From: Desulfobacteraceae bacterium
GTDB taxonomy: Bacteria > Desulfobacterota > Desulfobacteria > Desulfobacterales > Desulfobacteraceae
NCBI GenBank assembly: GCA_016743945.1
Contig: JADGFI010000018.1
Coordinates: 1-64,000, forward strand
Reading direction: 5' to 3'
DNA length: 64,000 nucleotides
The translations under genes were made by a program, and so were the position numbers. A model generated the notes under the pieces. The model saw only the letters and a list, made by a program, of their open reading frames with translations. It made no database searches and was not told the origin of the DNA. This document shows, piece by piece, positions 8,625 to 17,437 of the stretch (position 1 is its first letter; each line of letters opens with the position of its first letter).

Positions 8625-9895
8625 AAACAATTGTTGAAAATGCTGTGTGCACCTTTTGCGGCTGTCTTTGCGATGATATAACAGCCCGGGTTGAAGATGG
8701 AAAAATAGTAAAGGCAAAACATGCCTGTGCAAACGGCAGGGGAACCTTTCTGGATTATGATCCAGCACCGAAAAAGCCCAAAATTTCAGGCAAAGAGGTG
8801 TCCTGGGACGAGGCCATTGCCGAATGTGCCCGCATCCTCACAAAAGCGGACAGTCCGTTGATTTACGGCTTGAGTTCCACGGCAGTTGAAGCCCAGACAA
8901 AGGCTGTGGAACTGGCCGACAAGATCGGAGCCATGATCGATACAACATCATCTGTATGCCACGGGCCAACCGGTCTTGCCATGCAGACTGTGGGAGAAGC
9001 CACCTGCACCCTGGGGGAAGTCCGCAACCGGAGTGATCTTGTGATCTGCTGGGGGTGCAATCCTTCTGAAGCCCATATGCGGCATTTTTCAAGGTATTCC
9101 CTGATGCCAAAGAGCAAACATCTTCCCAATGGCAGGAAGGACAGAGATTTTTATGTGGTTGATGTCAGGCCCACCAAGAGTTCAAAAATTGCGGATCATT
9201 TTATCCAGGTAAAGCCGGGATCTGACTATGAGGTTCTCATGACCTTAAGGGCCCTGGTTCAAGGCAAAAAAATTGATGCACAAGAGGTGGGGGGCGTGCC
9301 GATTGAGGAACTGATTCATCTGGCCCATGCCATGAAAAGCTGTTCCTTTGGCGCTGTGCTCATGGGCATGGGCCTGACCATGACCCGGAGTCGTGATCTT
9401 GGCGTTTCCGAGCTTTTTTCCCTTGTGGCGGATCTCAACGCGTTTACAAGATTTTCCGTTGTACCCATGCGCGGTCACTCCAATGTTGCCGGTGCCGACC
9501 AGGTCATGACCTGGCAGACAGGCTACCCCTTTGCCGTTAGTTTTGCAAAGGGATATCCCCAATATGGTCCGGGAGAATTCACAGCCGTGGATGTTTTGGC
9601 AAGAAAGGAAGCAGATGCAGCCGTTATCATCTCGTCTGATCCGGGTGCTCATTTTCCAAGGGAGGCTGCCAAAGCCCTGGAAGAGATTCCCACCATTGTG
9701 CTTGATCCCGAAGAAAATCTGACGGCAAAAAAAGCCAGGGTTTTCCTGCCCACGGCCTGTTACGGCATTGATGCGTCGGGAACCTACTATCGGCTGGACA
9801 ATATCTCGATCCGGGTCCAGCAGATTCTGCCCACGGTTCGGCCCACGGACAAAGAGGTCCTTGTAAAGATTATGGAGGAGATGCACTTATGCTAG
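8621..9895 (+). CDS. fwdB: Formylmethanofuran dehydrogenase subunit B (catalytic Mo/W subunit)
   Basis: Catalytic subunit that interconverts CO2 (via formate) and formyl-methanofuran with FwdA. The N-terminus holds an iron-sulfur motif (C10-T-F-C13...C17, in VCTFCGCLCDD). Cys113 in SVCHGPTG fits the position of the Mo/W-ligating Cys/Sec of methanogen FwdB; its codon is TGC, so this is not a selenoprotein. Length (424) is typical. It overlaps fwdD by 4 and fwdA by 7 bases, so the three are translationally coupled. The FwdE/F/G-type electron-transfer subunits of methanogens are not in the window, so the electron partner is unknown. Confidence 0.92.
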   Translation: MKTIVENAVCTFCGCLCDDITARVEDGKIVKAKHACANGRGTFLDYDPAPKKPKISGKEVSWDEAIAECARILTKADSPLIYGLSSTAVEAQTKAVELADKIGAMIDTTSSVCHGPTGLAMQTVGEATCTLGEVRNRSDLVICWGCNPSEAHMRHFSRYSLMPKSKHLPNGRKDRDFYVVDVRPTKSSKIADHFIQVKPGSDYEVLMTLRALVQGKKIDAQEVGGVPIEELIHLAHAMKSCSFGAVLMGMGLTMTRSRDLGVSELFSLVADLNAFTRFSVVPMRGHSNVAGADQVMTWQTGYPFAVSFAKGYPQYGPGEFTAVDVLARKEADAAVIISSDPGAHFPREAAKALEEIPTIVLDPEENLTAKKARVFLPTACYGIDASGTYYRLDNISIRVQQILPTVRPTDKEVLVKIMEEMHLC

Positions 9896-11553
9896 AAATC
9901 AAGAATGGGGACAAAGAGGTCTGGATCAGGAACGGCAGGGTCTATGATCCCATTAATAAAATCAACAACCAGGTTAAAGATATCTGGATCAAGAACGGCA
10001 AAATTGTTTCCAAAGATCAGGTCGATCCGTCCCGGGCAAAAATTATAGATGTTGCAGGGAAAATTGTCATGCCCGGGGGAGTCGATATCCACAGTCATAT
10101 TGCCGGAGGCAAGGTAAATTCAGGCAGAAAAATGCGGCCGGATGACTCCAGGCTTCATGTGCGCAAGAAAAGTTCCATCACCCGATCCGGCACAGGCCTT
10201 AGTGTCCCCTCCACATTCAAGACCGCCTACGACTATGTTGAGATGGGCTATACCACGGTGATGGAGGGAGCTTCCCCGCCGCTCATGGCACGGCATACCC
10301 ATGAGGAGTTCGATGATATTCCCATAATCGACAAGGGCGGGTATATCCTCATGGGCAACAACCATTTTATCATGGAGGCGATCCGAAACAAGGAATATAC
10401 AAAGGCAAGAGACTATGTTGCCTGGCTTCTGGATGCCACCAAGGGGTTTGGCATTAAAATCGTCAACCCCGGGGGGGTTGAAAATTATAAGTATAATAAG
10501 AATGTCACGGATCTTGATGACAAGGTGATAGGCTTTGATATAACGCCAAGGCAGATCCTTGAAACCCTTGCCAGGGTCAACCAGGATCTTGGCCTGCCCC
10601 ATGTGCCCCATATCCATGGCTTAAACCTCGGGTTGAACGGCAATTATGCCATGACAATCAAGACTTTTGACGCCCTGGAAGGGCGCCAGGGCCATTTCAC
10701 CCATCTCCAGTTCATGAGTTATGGAAGTGAGATGGGAAAACCGGTTCGTTCCGGGGCCGAGGCCGTTGCCGAACAGGTGAATGCCCACCCCAATATCACC
10801 ATTGATGTGGGACAGATTATCTTTTGTGACACAACCACCATGACGGCAGACGGCCCGGTTCAGCACAGGCTCCATGTGATGACCGGCAACAAGTGGTTCA
10901 ATGATGATGTGGAGGCTGAAACCGGAGGCGGTGTCACTCCCTGCGTTTATAAGAAGTCAAATCCCTTTAATGCAGTCCAGTGGATGGTCGGCCTGGAGCT
11001 GTTCCTTTTGATTAAAGATCCCTGGCAGGTGTTTTTGACCACGGATCACCCCAATGCAGGTCCGTTTACAAGTTACCCTGAGATCATCCGGCTGCTCATG
11101 AACAAGGATGCCAGGATGGAGATGTTTGAAGGGCTGAACAAGACAGCAAAAAAAGGGGCTCTTTTGCCGAATCTTTCCCGGGAGTATTCTTTGTATGAGA
11201 TTGCCGTTATTACCCGGGCAGGAACCGCCAGAAGACTGGGCCTTGATACCAAGGGCCACCTGGGAGAGGGTGCAGATGCCGACATCACTATTTACAGCGA
11301 TCTTGATGACAGACAGGCCATGTTCAGCTCTCCTGACTATGTGTTCAAGGGCGGGGATATTGTTGCCAGAAACGGCAGGATTGTCTATGAGAAAAAAGGG
11401 TCCACCCTTTATGTCTCCCCGGGATTTAACAGTGAAATCAAAACTGCGATTCAGACCCATGTCGAGGAGAATTACACCATTGCCTTTAGCCATTACAGCG
11501 TGGCCAAAGAGGAAGTCTCCCATGGGAGGGTGGTGCCGTGCGAAATTTTATGA
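9889..11553 (+). CDS. fwdA: Formylmethanofuran dehydrogenase subunit A (amidohydrolase)
   Basis: FwdA is the metal-dependent amidohydrolase subunit that condenses formate with, or releases it from, methanofuran. The amidohydrolase metal motif is GGVDIHSHIAGGKVN near residues 64-78, and later His-rich segments (PHVPHIHGLNLG, LTTDHPNAGPFTSYP) supply further ligands. Length (554) is close to the family norm of about 570. It overlaps fwdB by 7 bases; ftr follows after 88 bases. The bacterial Fhc hydrolase and the archaeal dehydrogenase share this subunit, so direction of flux is not shown by it alone. Confidence 0.93.
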   Translation: MLEIKNGDKEVWIRNGRVYDPINKINNQVKDIWIKNGKIVSKDQVDPSRAKIIDVAGKIVMPGGVDIHSHIAGGKVNSGRKMRPDDSRLHVRKKSSITRSGTGLSVPSTFKTAYDYVEMGYTTVMEGASPPLMARHTHEEFDDIPIIDKGGYILMGNNHFIMEAIRNKEYTKARDYVAWLLDATKGFGIKIVNPGGVENYKYNKNVTDLDDKVIGFDITPRQILETLARVNQDLGLPHVPHIHGLNLGLNGNYAMTIKTFDALEGRQGHFTHLQFMSYGSEMGKPVRSGAEAVAEQVNAHPNITIDVGQIIFCDTTTMTADGPVQHRLHVMTGNKWFNDDVEAETGGGVTPCVYKKSNPFNAVQWMVGLELFLLIKDPWQVFLTTDHPNAGPFTSYPEIIRLLMNKDARMEMFEGLNKTAKKGALLPNLSREYSLYEIAVITRAGTARRLGLDTKGHLGEGADADITIYSDLDDRQAMFSSPDYVFKGGDIVARNGRIVYEKKGSTLYVSPGFNSEIKTAIQTHVEENYTIAFSHYSVAKEEVSHGRVVPCEIL

Positions 11554-11641
11554 AACAAACAAGAGTATTATTTATCAAAGGGAAAAATTCCACCCCTGGA
11601 ATGCCCGGAGCAGGCTCTAGGGAAGAGGACAGGGAGACCAT

Positions 11642-12544
11642 ATGAATATATGCGGCGTCAACATAGAAGAAACCTTTGCAGAAGCGTTCAAAATGTGGGG
11701 GTGCAGGCTCATCATAACGGCGGCAAATGAGCGATGGGCGCTTAACGCGGCCCGGGCTGCTACAGGCTTTGGCACCTCCATCATCGGGTGTGGATGTGAG
11801 GCGGGTATTGGAAAAAGAGTGTCCCCCGAAACCACCCCCGACGGTCGCCCCGGAATAGAGGTGTTGTTTTTTACCACTTCCAAAAAATTTATTGAACCCC
11901 TGCTTTTGGCAAGAATTGGCCAGTGCATCATGACATCTCCGACTTCAGCCTGTTTCAACGGTCTCGTATCGGAAAAAACGGTTGATGTGGGGGGCAAGCT
12001 TCGGTATTTCGGAGACGGGTTCCAGAGCAGCAAGCTTATTGGCAACAAGAGATTCTGGCGAATCCCCGTGATGGACGGAGAATTTTTGATCGAGGAAAGT
12101 TTTGGCATGCAAAAAGCGATCGGAGGGGGCAATTTTCTGGTTCTGGCCAAGACCCAGTCAGCAGCCCTTGAAGCCTGTGAAGCAGCCGTTTCCGTCATGA
12201 AAGATGTCCCGGATATTATCATGCCTTTTCCCGGCGGTATTGTCAGAAGCGGCAGCAAGACCAGCTCCATATACAAGACAATGAACGCCTCCACCAACAC
12301 GGCCTATTGCCCCACCTTAAGGCAGCAGGTGGATTCAGATCTGCCTGACAATGTAAATTCGGTGATGGAGATCGTGATTGACGGGTTAACGGAACAAGCC
12401 ATCAGCCTTGCCATGTACCAGGGGATAAAGGCGGCCTGTCGACCCGGGGTGGTCAGCATATCCGCCGGCAATTACGGCGGGTCCCTTGGGCAGTTCCATT
12501 TTCATTTACAGCAGATCATGGACCGGGAAGGGAGGTGCGCTTGA
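11642..12544 (+). CDS. ftr: Formylmethanofuran:tetrahydromethanopterin formyltransferase
   Basis: Transfers the formyl group between methanofuran and H4MPT in the cytoplasm. The N-terminus (MNICGVNIEETFAEAFKMWG) and the segments GFGTSIIGCGCEAGI and SPTSACFNGL are characteristic, and the length (300) matches Ftr/FhcD. AGGGAG lies just before the ATG. It sits between fwdA and fwdC, as in methylotroph fhc operons, though subunit order differs. The stop overlaps a TTG start of fwdC by 4 bases. Confidence 0.93.
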   Translation: MNICGVNIEETFAEAFKMWGCRLIITAANERWALNAARAATGFGTSIIGCGCEAGIGKRVSPETTPDGRPGIEVLFFTTSKKFIEPLLLARIGQCIMTSPTSACFNGLVSEKTVDVGGKLRYFGDGFQSSKLIGNKRFWRIPVMDGEFLIEESFGMQKAIGGGNFLVLAKTQSAALEACEAAVSVMKDVPDIIMPFPGGIVRSGSKTSSIYKTMNASTNTAYCPTLRQQVDSDLPDNVNSVMEIVIDGLTEQAISLAMYQGIKAACRPGVVSISAGNYGGSLGQFHFHLQQIMDREGRCA

Positions 12545-13410
12545 ACCAGGACCAAATTAAAGGAAACGATATAATGGCGGCTGACACGAATAATTGTGTA
12601 ACCCTGGATCTGAAGACAGATTCAACCCTTCCGGTTGAAGCGGATTCCATCAGCCCTGACCTGTTTGCAGGACTTAGCAACCGGGAGATCAAGGATTTGC
12701 CCCTGTTCTACGGGCGAAGACGCATGACCCTGGGAGATCTTTTCCATGTGAAAGGGGAAAAATCGGACCGGATCATCATCAATGGTAATCTTGACCATTA
12801 CAAACGGATCGGCCAGGCCATGACCTGCGGAGAGATCCTCATTAACGGCAATGCAGGTATGCACACCGGCGCATACATGTCAGGCGGAAGTATCTTGATC
12901 AAAGGGGATGCCAGGGACTGGCTGGGCGCCCATATGAAAGGCGGGTTTATAAGGCTTTCGGGCAATGCCGCAAATTATACCGGCGCAGCGTATGTCGGTG
13001 AAAAGCGGGGTGCCAACCACGGGACCATCCTGATACAGGGAAGTGCCGGCAATGAAACAGGTGCCAGAATGAGGCGGGGACTGATTGTTGTCATGAAAGA
13101 CACCGGCGACTTTACCGGGGCAAACCTGATCGCAGGAACCATTATTGTCCTGGGCCGTCTGGGGGGAATGCCGGGGCCCGGTAATAAAAGGGGTTCCATT
13201 GTGGCCCTGGGAGAAGTTTCCAGGCTTTTGCCAACCTATTCTTCCCAATGTTTTTTTGTGCCGGTTTTTTTAAGCCTCTACAAGAGCCTGTTCAAAGAAT
13301 GGGGACTTGATCTGGCAGCTGAAAAGCTTACCGGCTGTTTTCAGAGATTTGCCGGAGATATCAACACCGTGGGAAAAGGAGAAATTTTAATTTATGATAA
13401 GCATCAATAA
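12541..13410 (+). CDS. fwdC: Formylmethanofuran dehydrogenase subunit C
   Basis: FwdC is a beta-helical structural subunit related to the GXGXG domain of glutamate synthase; it helps assemble the formylmethanofuran dehydrogenase/hydrolase. The repeated GNAG-MHTGAYMSGG and GDARDWLGAHMKGG-type turns are visible from about residue 100 to 210. Two starts are plausible: TTG 12541, overlapping the ftr stop with GGGAGG 5 bases upstream, or ATG 12574 with AAAGGAAA upstream. The 3' end overlaps mch by 17 bases. Confidence 0.88.
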   Translation: MNQDQIKGNDIMAADTNNCVTLDLKTDSTLPVEADSISPDLFAGLSNREIKDLPLFYGRRRMTLGDLFHVKGEKSDRIIINGNLDHYKRIGQAMTCGEILINGNAGMHTGAYMSGGSILIKGDARDWLGAHMKGGFIRLSGNAANYTGAAYVGEKRGANHGTILIQGSAGNETGARMRRGLIVVMKDTGDFTGANLIAGTIIVLGRLGGMPGPGNKRGSIVALGEVSRLLPTYSSQCFFVPVFLSLYKSLFKEWGLDLAAEKLTGCFQRFAGDINTVGKGEILIYDKHQ

Positions 13411-14365
13411 ACAATCAATGTCCCTTGTGGATAAGATGATAGAAAATGCGGATGCCCTGGGTATCAATTGCACAACCCTTGAAAACGGCGCACGAATTAT
13501 CGATGCCGGTATAGATGTTGACGGAAGCCTTGAGGCGGGCCGGCTCTTTGCCGAGATCTGCCTTGGCGGCCTTGGCAGGGTCGATTTTATCCGCCTTGAT
13601 TTTAACGGCATCTGTCTGCCCGGGGTCAGTGTGAGTGTCAGCCACCCTGTTATTTCCTGCATGGGGTCCCAATATGCAGGATGGGCCCTTAAGGTCAAGG
13701 CCCAAAAAAAAGAGGACAATTATTTTGCAATGGCTTCAGGCCCTGGCCGGGCCTTGTATGCAAAAGAACCCCTGTTTGCCCAGATCCACTACAAAGATAG
13801 TGCCGATCTGGCAGTTCTGGCCCTTGAGAGCCGCACGCTTCCCGATGAACGGGTGGCAAGACAGGTGGCAGAAAAATGCCATGTGCCCGAAGACCGGGTC
13901 TTTCTCGTTGTGGCTCCCACGGCAAGCCTTGCCGGGTCTGTCCAGGTGGCGGCAAGGGTGGTTGAGACCGGGATGCACAAGATGCATGAGGTGGGTTTTG
14001 ATATCAATACCATTGTGTCGGGTTTCGGCACCTGCCCCTTGGCTTTTATTGCCAAAAATGATTTAAAGGCCATCGGCCGAACCAATGATACCGTGCTTTA
14101 TGCAGGTCAGGCCTGGTATACGGTAAAAACAGATGATACGGCCATTGAGGCGGTTATTGACAGTCTTCCCTCTTCGTCGTCCAAGGACTATGGGACAAGT
14201 TTTTACGAGCTGTTTAAACGCTATGACAAGGACTTTTACAAGATCGATCCCCTTCTTTTTAGCCCGGCCCAGGTGAGTATGAACAATATGACCTCGGGCC
14301 GGACCTTTAGGGCCGGGGTCGTTGATGCGGATCTGGTTCGAAACATCATTGGGGATCAGGGATAA
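13394..14365 (+). CDS. mch: Methenyl-tetrahydromethanopterin cyclohydrolase
   Basis: Interconverts methenyl-H4MPT and 5-formyl-H4MPT, joining MtdB to Ftr. Family signatures include ENADALGINCTTLENGAR, LGGLGRVDFIRLDF and ASGPGRALYAKEP; the length (323) is typical. It overlaps fwdC by 17 bases and is followed 5 bases later by the RimK-like ligase, so one transcript probably carries fwd-ftr-mch plus cofactor genes. With MtdB and Ftr it completes methylene-H4MPT to formyl-MFR. Confidence 0.94.
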   Translation: MISINKQSMSLVDKMIENADALGINCTTLENGARIIDAGIDVDGSLEAGRLFAEICLGGLGRVDFIRLDFNGICLPGVSVSVSHPVISCMGSQYAGWALKVKAQKKEDNYFAMASGPGRALYAKEPLFAQIHYKDSADLAVLALESRTLPDERVARQVAEKCHVPEDRVFLVVAPTASLAGSVQVAARVVETGMHKMHEVGFDINTIVSGFGTCPLAFIAKNDLKAIGRTNDTVLYAGQAWYTVKTDDTAIEAVIDSLPSSSSKDYGTSFYELFKRYDKDFYKIDPLLFSPAQVSMNNMTSGRTFRAGVVDADLVRNIIGDQG

Positions 14366-14370
14366 ACAGG

Positions 14371-15243
14371 ATGAAAATAGGTATTTTAGGGCAAAGGGGG
14401 GGGTGGCATGAACGATCCTTGCAAAAAGGATTTGCAAGGCACGGCATTCAGGCACAAAGCTTTCCCATCACGCGGCTTTGTGCCTCCCAGGGAAAACCGT
14501 CGAACATCAGTGTCAATCAAACCATTCTCAATGATTATGATGTTTTGATTGTCAGGGCCATCCCGGGCGGTTCTCTTGAAGAGATCATCTTTCGCATGGA
14601 TGTTCTCCATTGCCTGGAAAACCAGGGCGTACGTATTGTCAATTCACCCGCTGCCATTGAACGAACCGTGGATAAATATTATACACTTTCCCTTCTGGAG
14701 GATGCAGGGCTGCCGGTTCCAGCTTCCATTGTTACCCAGAATTTTGATGAGGCAATGGAAGGCTTTGATACCCTTGGCCAGGATATTGTTATAAAACCTT
14801 TGTTCGGGTCTGAAGGACGGGGCATGGTCAGGGTCAGTGATAAAGATACAGCTTACAGGGCTTTAAGGGCGCTTGAGCTTGGTCGTTATATCTATTGTCT
14901 TCAAAAATTTGTTCCCCATAGATGCGAGGATATCCGGTCGTTTGTGGTGGGGGGAAGGGTGGTAGCTTCCATGCTCCGGCAGTCAGATTCCTGGAAGACC
15001 AATATTGCCCAGGGAGCAAAGGGGAAAGAAATTGAGCTTGACCCTGGCCTTGAACAGATGAGTCTTACGGCGGCCTCAATACTTGGCACAGACTATGCGG
15101 GGGTTGATATCCTGCCCACGGAAGAAGGCGGGCATTGCCTCATCGAAGTCAACGGCATTCCTGCCTGGCGCGGGTTGCTTTCTGTCACCGGAGTAAATCC
15201 AGGTGATCTTCTGGTGGATTATATTTTGAACAAATATTTGTAA
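14371..15243 (+). CDS. RimK/MptN-like ATP-grasp ligase for H4MPT side-chain glutamylation
   Basis: ATP-grasp carboxylate-amine ligase of the RimK family. In methanogens MptN adds a glutamate to tetrahydromethanopterin, and methylotroph H4MPT clusters carry a RimK homologue with the same presumed role. Visible features are the N-terminal lobe (MKIGILGQRGGWHE), IVKPLFGSEGRGMV-like phosphate loop (VIKPLFGSEGRGM) and the metal-binding CLIEVNGIPAWRG near the C-terminus. It lies 5 bases after mch. The substrate (pterin rather than a protein or peptide) is inferred from location. Confidence 0.8.
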   Translation: MKIGILGQRGGWHERSLQKGFARHGIQAQSFPITRLCASQGKPSNISVNQTILNDYDVLIVRAIPGGSLEEIIFRMDVLHCLENQGVRIVNSPAAIERTVDKYYTLSLLEDAGLPVPASIVTQNFDEAMEGFDTLGQDIVIKPLFGSEGRGMVRVSDKDTAYRALRALELGRYIYCLQKFVPHRCEDIRSFVVGGRVVASMLRQSDSWKTNIAQGAKGKEIELDPGLEQMSLTAASILGTDYAGVDILPTEEGGHCLIEVNGIPAWRGLLSVTGVNPGDLLVDYILNKYL

Positions 15244-15263
15244 GTTAAGGAAAGACGCGTTTT

Positions 15264-16385
15264 ATGAGAAACACAATCAAGATTGCCATTGCAGGGGTTG
15301 GAAACTGCGCAAGCTCATTAATCCAGGGAATTGCCTATTATAAAGGTAAGGATCCCCAGGACACCATCGGGCTCATGCACTGGGACATGGCAGGTTATCT
15401 CCCGGAAGATATCCGGGTGGTTGCAGCCTTTGATATTGACAGAAGAAAAATCGGAAAAGACGTTGCAGAGGCAATCTTTGAAAAACCCAATTGTACCCGG
15501 GTTTTTTGTTCAGACATCCCTGCCACAGGGATAATTGTGGAGATGGGGAGGGTGGAAGACGGCTATGCTTCTCATATGGACGATTATGACGAGCAATGCC
15601 GTTTCCTTGTATCAGATGCCCTTGAGCCTGATAAAGAGACTGTGGTGAAAAGACTGAAAGAGTCCGGGGCCCAGATGCTTCTCAACTACATGCCTGTTGG
15701 TTCTGAAAAAGCGGCCAAATTCTATGCCGAGTGCTGCCTTGAAGCAAATATAGGATTTATCAATAATATGCCCGTGTTCCTTGCAAGTGATCCTGTCTGG
15801 AGCCAGCGGTTTAAAGAGAAAAATATCCCCATCATCGGAGATGATATCAAGTCCCAGCTGGGTGCCACCATAATCCACCGGACCCTTACCAATCTGTTCA
15901 AACAACGGGGGGTAAAGCTTGAGAGAACCTATCAGCTCAATACCGGGGGCAATACGGATTTTCTTAATATGCTGGACAGAAAGCGGCTTGCCTCAAAGAA
16001 AATTTCCAAGACAGAAGCGGTTCAGTCCCAGCTAGGGGACAATCCTTTGGATGAGGTGAATATCCATGTGGGGCCCAGTGACTATGTTCCATGGCAAAAG
16101 GATAACAAGGTCTGCTTTATCCGGATGGAGGGAAAATTGTTCGGAGATTCACCCATGGAGATTGAGATGAGGCTGTCTGTGGAGGATTCCCCGGATTCGG
16201 CAGGGGTGGTGATCGATGCGATCCGGTGCATGAAGATTGCCCTTGACCGCGGTATGGGAGGGGTCATTCATCCGCCCTCCTCTTATTTTATGAAACATCC
16301 CCCCATACAGTATACCGATGAAAAGGCCGGGCAAATTCTGGAAGGGTTTATTTTGGACAGCAAAGGAAGCATTCAATCATCATGA
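15264..16385 (+). CDS. myo-Inositol-1-phosphate synthase family protein
   Basis: Predicted NAD-dependent isomerase making inositol 1-phosphate (1L-myo-inositol 1-phosphate) from glucose 6-phosphate. It has the family NAD loop GVGNCASSLIQG at residues 11-22, LNYMPVGSEKA, DDIKSQLGATI and LNTGGNTDFLNM, and a size (373) like archaeal and actinobacterial enzymes. It is 20 bases after the RimK-like gene and overlaps the next gene by 4 bases, placing it inside the H4MPT operon. No known H4MPT or MFR step uses inositol; with two nucleotidyltransferases behind it, it may make an activated inositol for a lipid, solute or cofactor decoration. That role is inference. Confidence 0.88.
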   Translation: MRNTIKIAIAGVGNCASSLIQGIAYYKGKDPQDTIGLMHWDMAGYLPEDIRVVAAFDIDRRKIGKDVAEAIFEKPNCTRVFCSDIPATGIIVEMGRVEDGYASHMDDYDEQCRFLVSDALEPDKETVVKRLKESGAQMLLNYMPVGSEKAAKFYAECCLEANIGFINNMPVFLASDPVWSQRFKEKNIPIIGDDIKSQLGATIIHRTLTNLFKQRGVKLERTYQLNTGGNTDFLNMLDRKRLASKKISKTEAVQSQLGDNPLDEVNIHVGPSDYVPWQKDNKVCFIRMEGKLFGDSPMEIEMRLSVEDSPDSAGVVIDAIRCMKIALDRGMGGVIHPPSSYFMKHPPIQYTDEKAGQILEGFILDSKGSIQSS

Positions 16386-17437
16386 CTAGGAATATTCCCA
16401 AAGAAGGGTTTGCCATTGAAACCATTGAAGGATTGATATTTACGGTAAAAGGACTGGTTCACCCCTGTGACAGCGTGATTGCCTATTTGAGGTATCTGCC
16501 CGATGAAAAAGGAGACCGTATCCGGGATGATGTCCGATATCGGCGGGTCTACCAGTTTGCCGAACAGCAGGCCATCCTTGAAGCGCATTTCCCCCATTAC
16601 CTTGGCAAGGATCCTTGTTTGAATATCCCCGTGCAGATGGTTGCAAAAGACAAGATAAAAAAAATTTATGACCCCTGCCGGGTTCTTGGGCAGATCTTCA
16701 AAAAAAAAGGCAACGGCTGCAATCAATTGGAAGGCCAGGCCGCAGCCTTTGCAAAAATCCTCCACACCGAGGCTGATATCCCTCTGTCCAGCCTCGGAAT
16801 TTCAGGCTCTGTCATGCTGGGGCTGGATCTTGCTTCGTCTGATCTTGATTTTATTGTCTACGGCAAAACACAGTGCTGCAAGGTTTATGCTGCCCTCAGA
16901 CAGCTTTTGGAACAAGGCCATCAGCCCGGTTCCTTGTTCCGGCGTCTGGGCACAACCGAAATGGTAAGACTCCATTCAAGCCATCGCCCGGATACCCCCA
17001 TTCCCTTTGATGAGTTTAAACGGCTCCAGAATAGAAAGGTGAACGAAGGATTGTTTAACGGGATACCCTATTTTATCCGGTTTGTCCCGGACCATTTTGA
17101 AACGTTTGAACAACACGATGACTTAAGGTTTGAACCCCTTGGCCAGGCCCTTATCAAGGCAAGGATCGTCGATGACAAAGACAGAATTTTTACCCCATGC
17201 CGGTACAAGATTGAGGAGGTGGAATGCCTTGAAGGAGAATGCCGAAAGGATATTCTTGAAATTGTCTCTTTCCGGGGGCGTTTCAGCGACCAGGGCAGGA
17301 AGACAGAGATGGCAATGGCAAGGGGAAGTCTTGAGCGGGTAACGCCAAAGGCAGCCCCCCCCTATTGCCGCCTTATCATTGGCGGCAGCCCCGGAGACTA
17401 TCTTATGACCAGGCCTTTCTGGGAGAAGACATCATGA
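16382..17437 (+). CDS. Predicted nucleotidyltransferase (paralogue 1)
   Basis: A Pol-beta-like nucleotidyltransferase: the motif GISGSVMLGLDLASSDLDF gives the G-S pair and the catalytic D-L-D, at about residues 138-156. The rest is unfamiliar; the N-terminal third (GLIFTVKGLVHPCDSVIAYL) is shared with the next gene, so the two form a paralogous pair. It overlaps the inositol-phosphate synthase and the second copy by 4 bases each (ATGA), so the three are translationally coupled. Similar two-domain predicted nucleotidyltransferases are known mainly from archaea. The acceptor is unknown; inositol phosphate or an H4MPT intermediate would fit the context. Confidence 0.7.
   Translation: MTRNIPKEGFAIETIEGLIFTVKGLVHPCDSVIAYLRYLPDEKGDRIRDDVRYRRVYQFAEQQAILEAHFPHYLGKDPCLNIPVQMVAKDKIKKIYDPCRVLGQIFKKKGNGCNQLEGQAAAFAKILHTEADIPLSSLGISGSVMLGLDLASSDLDFIVYGKTQCCKVYAALRQLLEQGHQPGSLFRRLGTTEMVRLHSSHRPDTPIPFDEFKRLQNRKVNEGLFNGIPYFIRFVPDHFETFEQHDDLRFEPLGQALIKARIVDDKDRIFTPCRYKIEEVECLEGECRKDILEIVSFRGRFSDQGRKTEMAMARGSLERVTPKAAPPYCRLIIGGSPGDYLMTRPFWEKTS

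Noticed and set aside
7806..8768. Long minus-strand frame opposite mtdB and fwdD
   Set aside because: It is antisense to well-supported conserved genes and its translation has no domain features, so it is a codon-bias shadow.
10957..11523. Minus-strand frame opposite fwdA
   Set aside because: Shadow of the fwdA coding sequence; no ribosome-binding site or family features.
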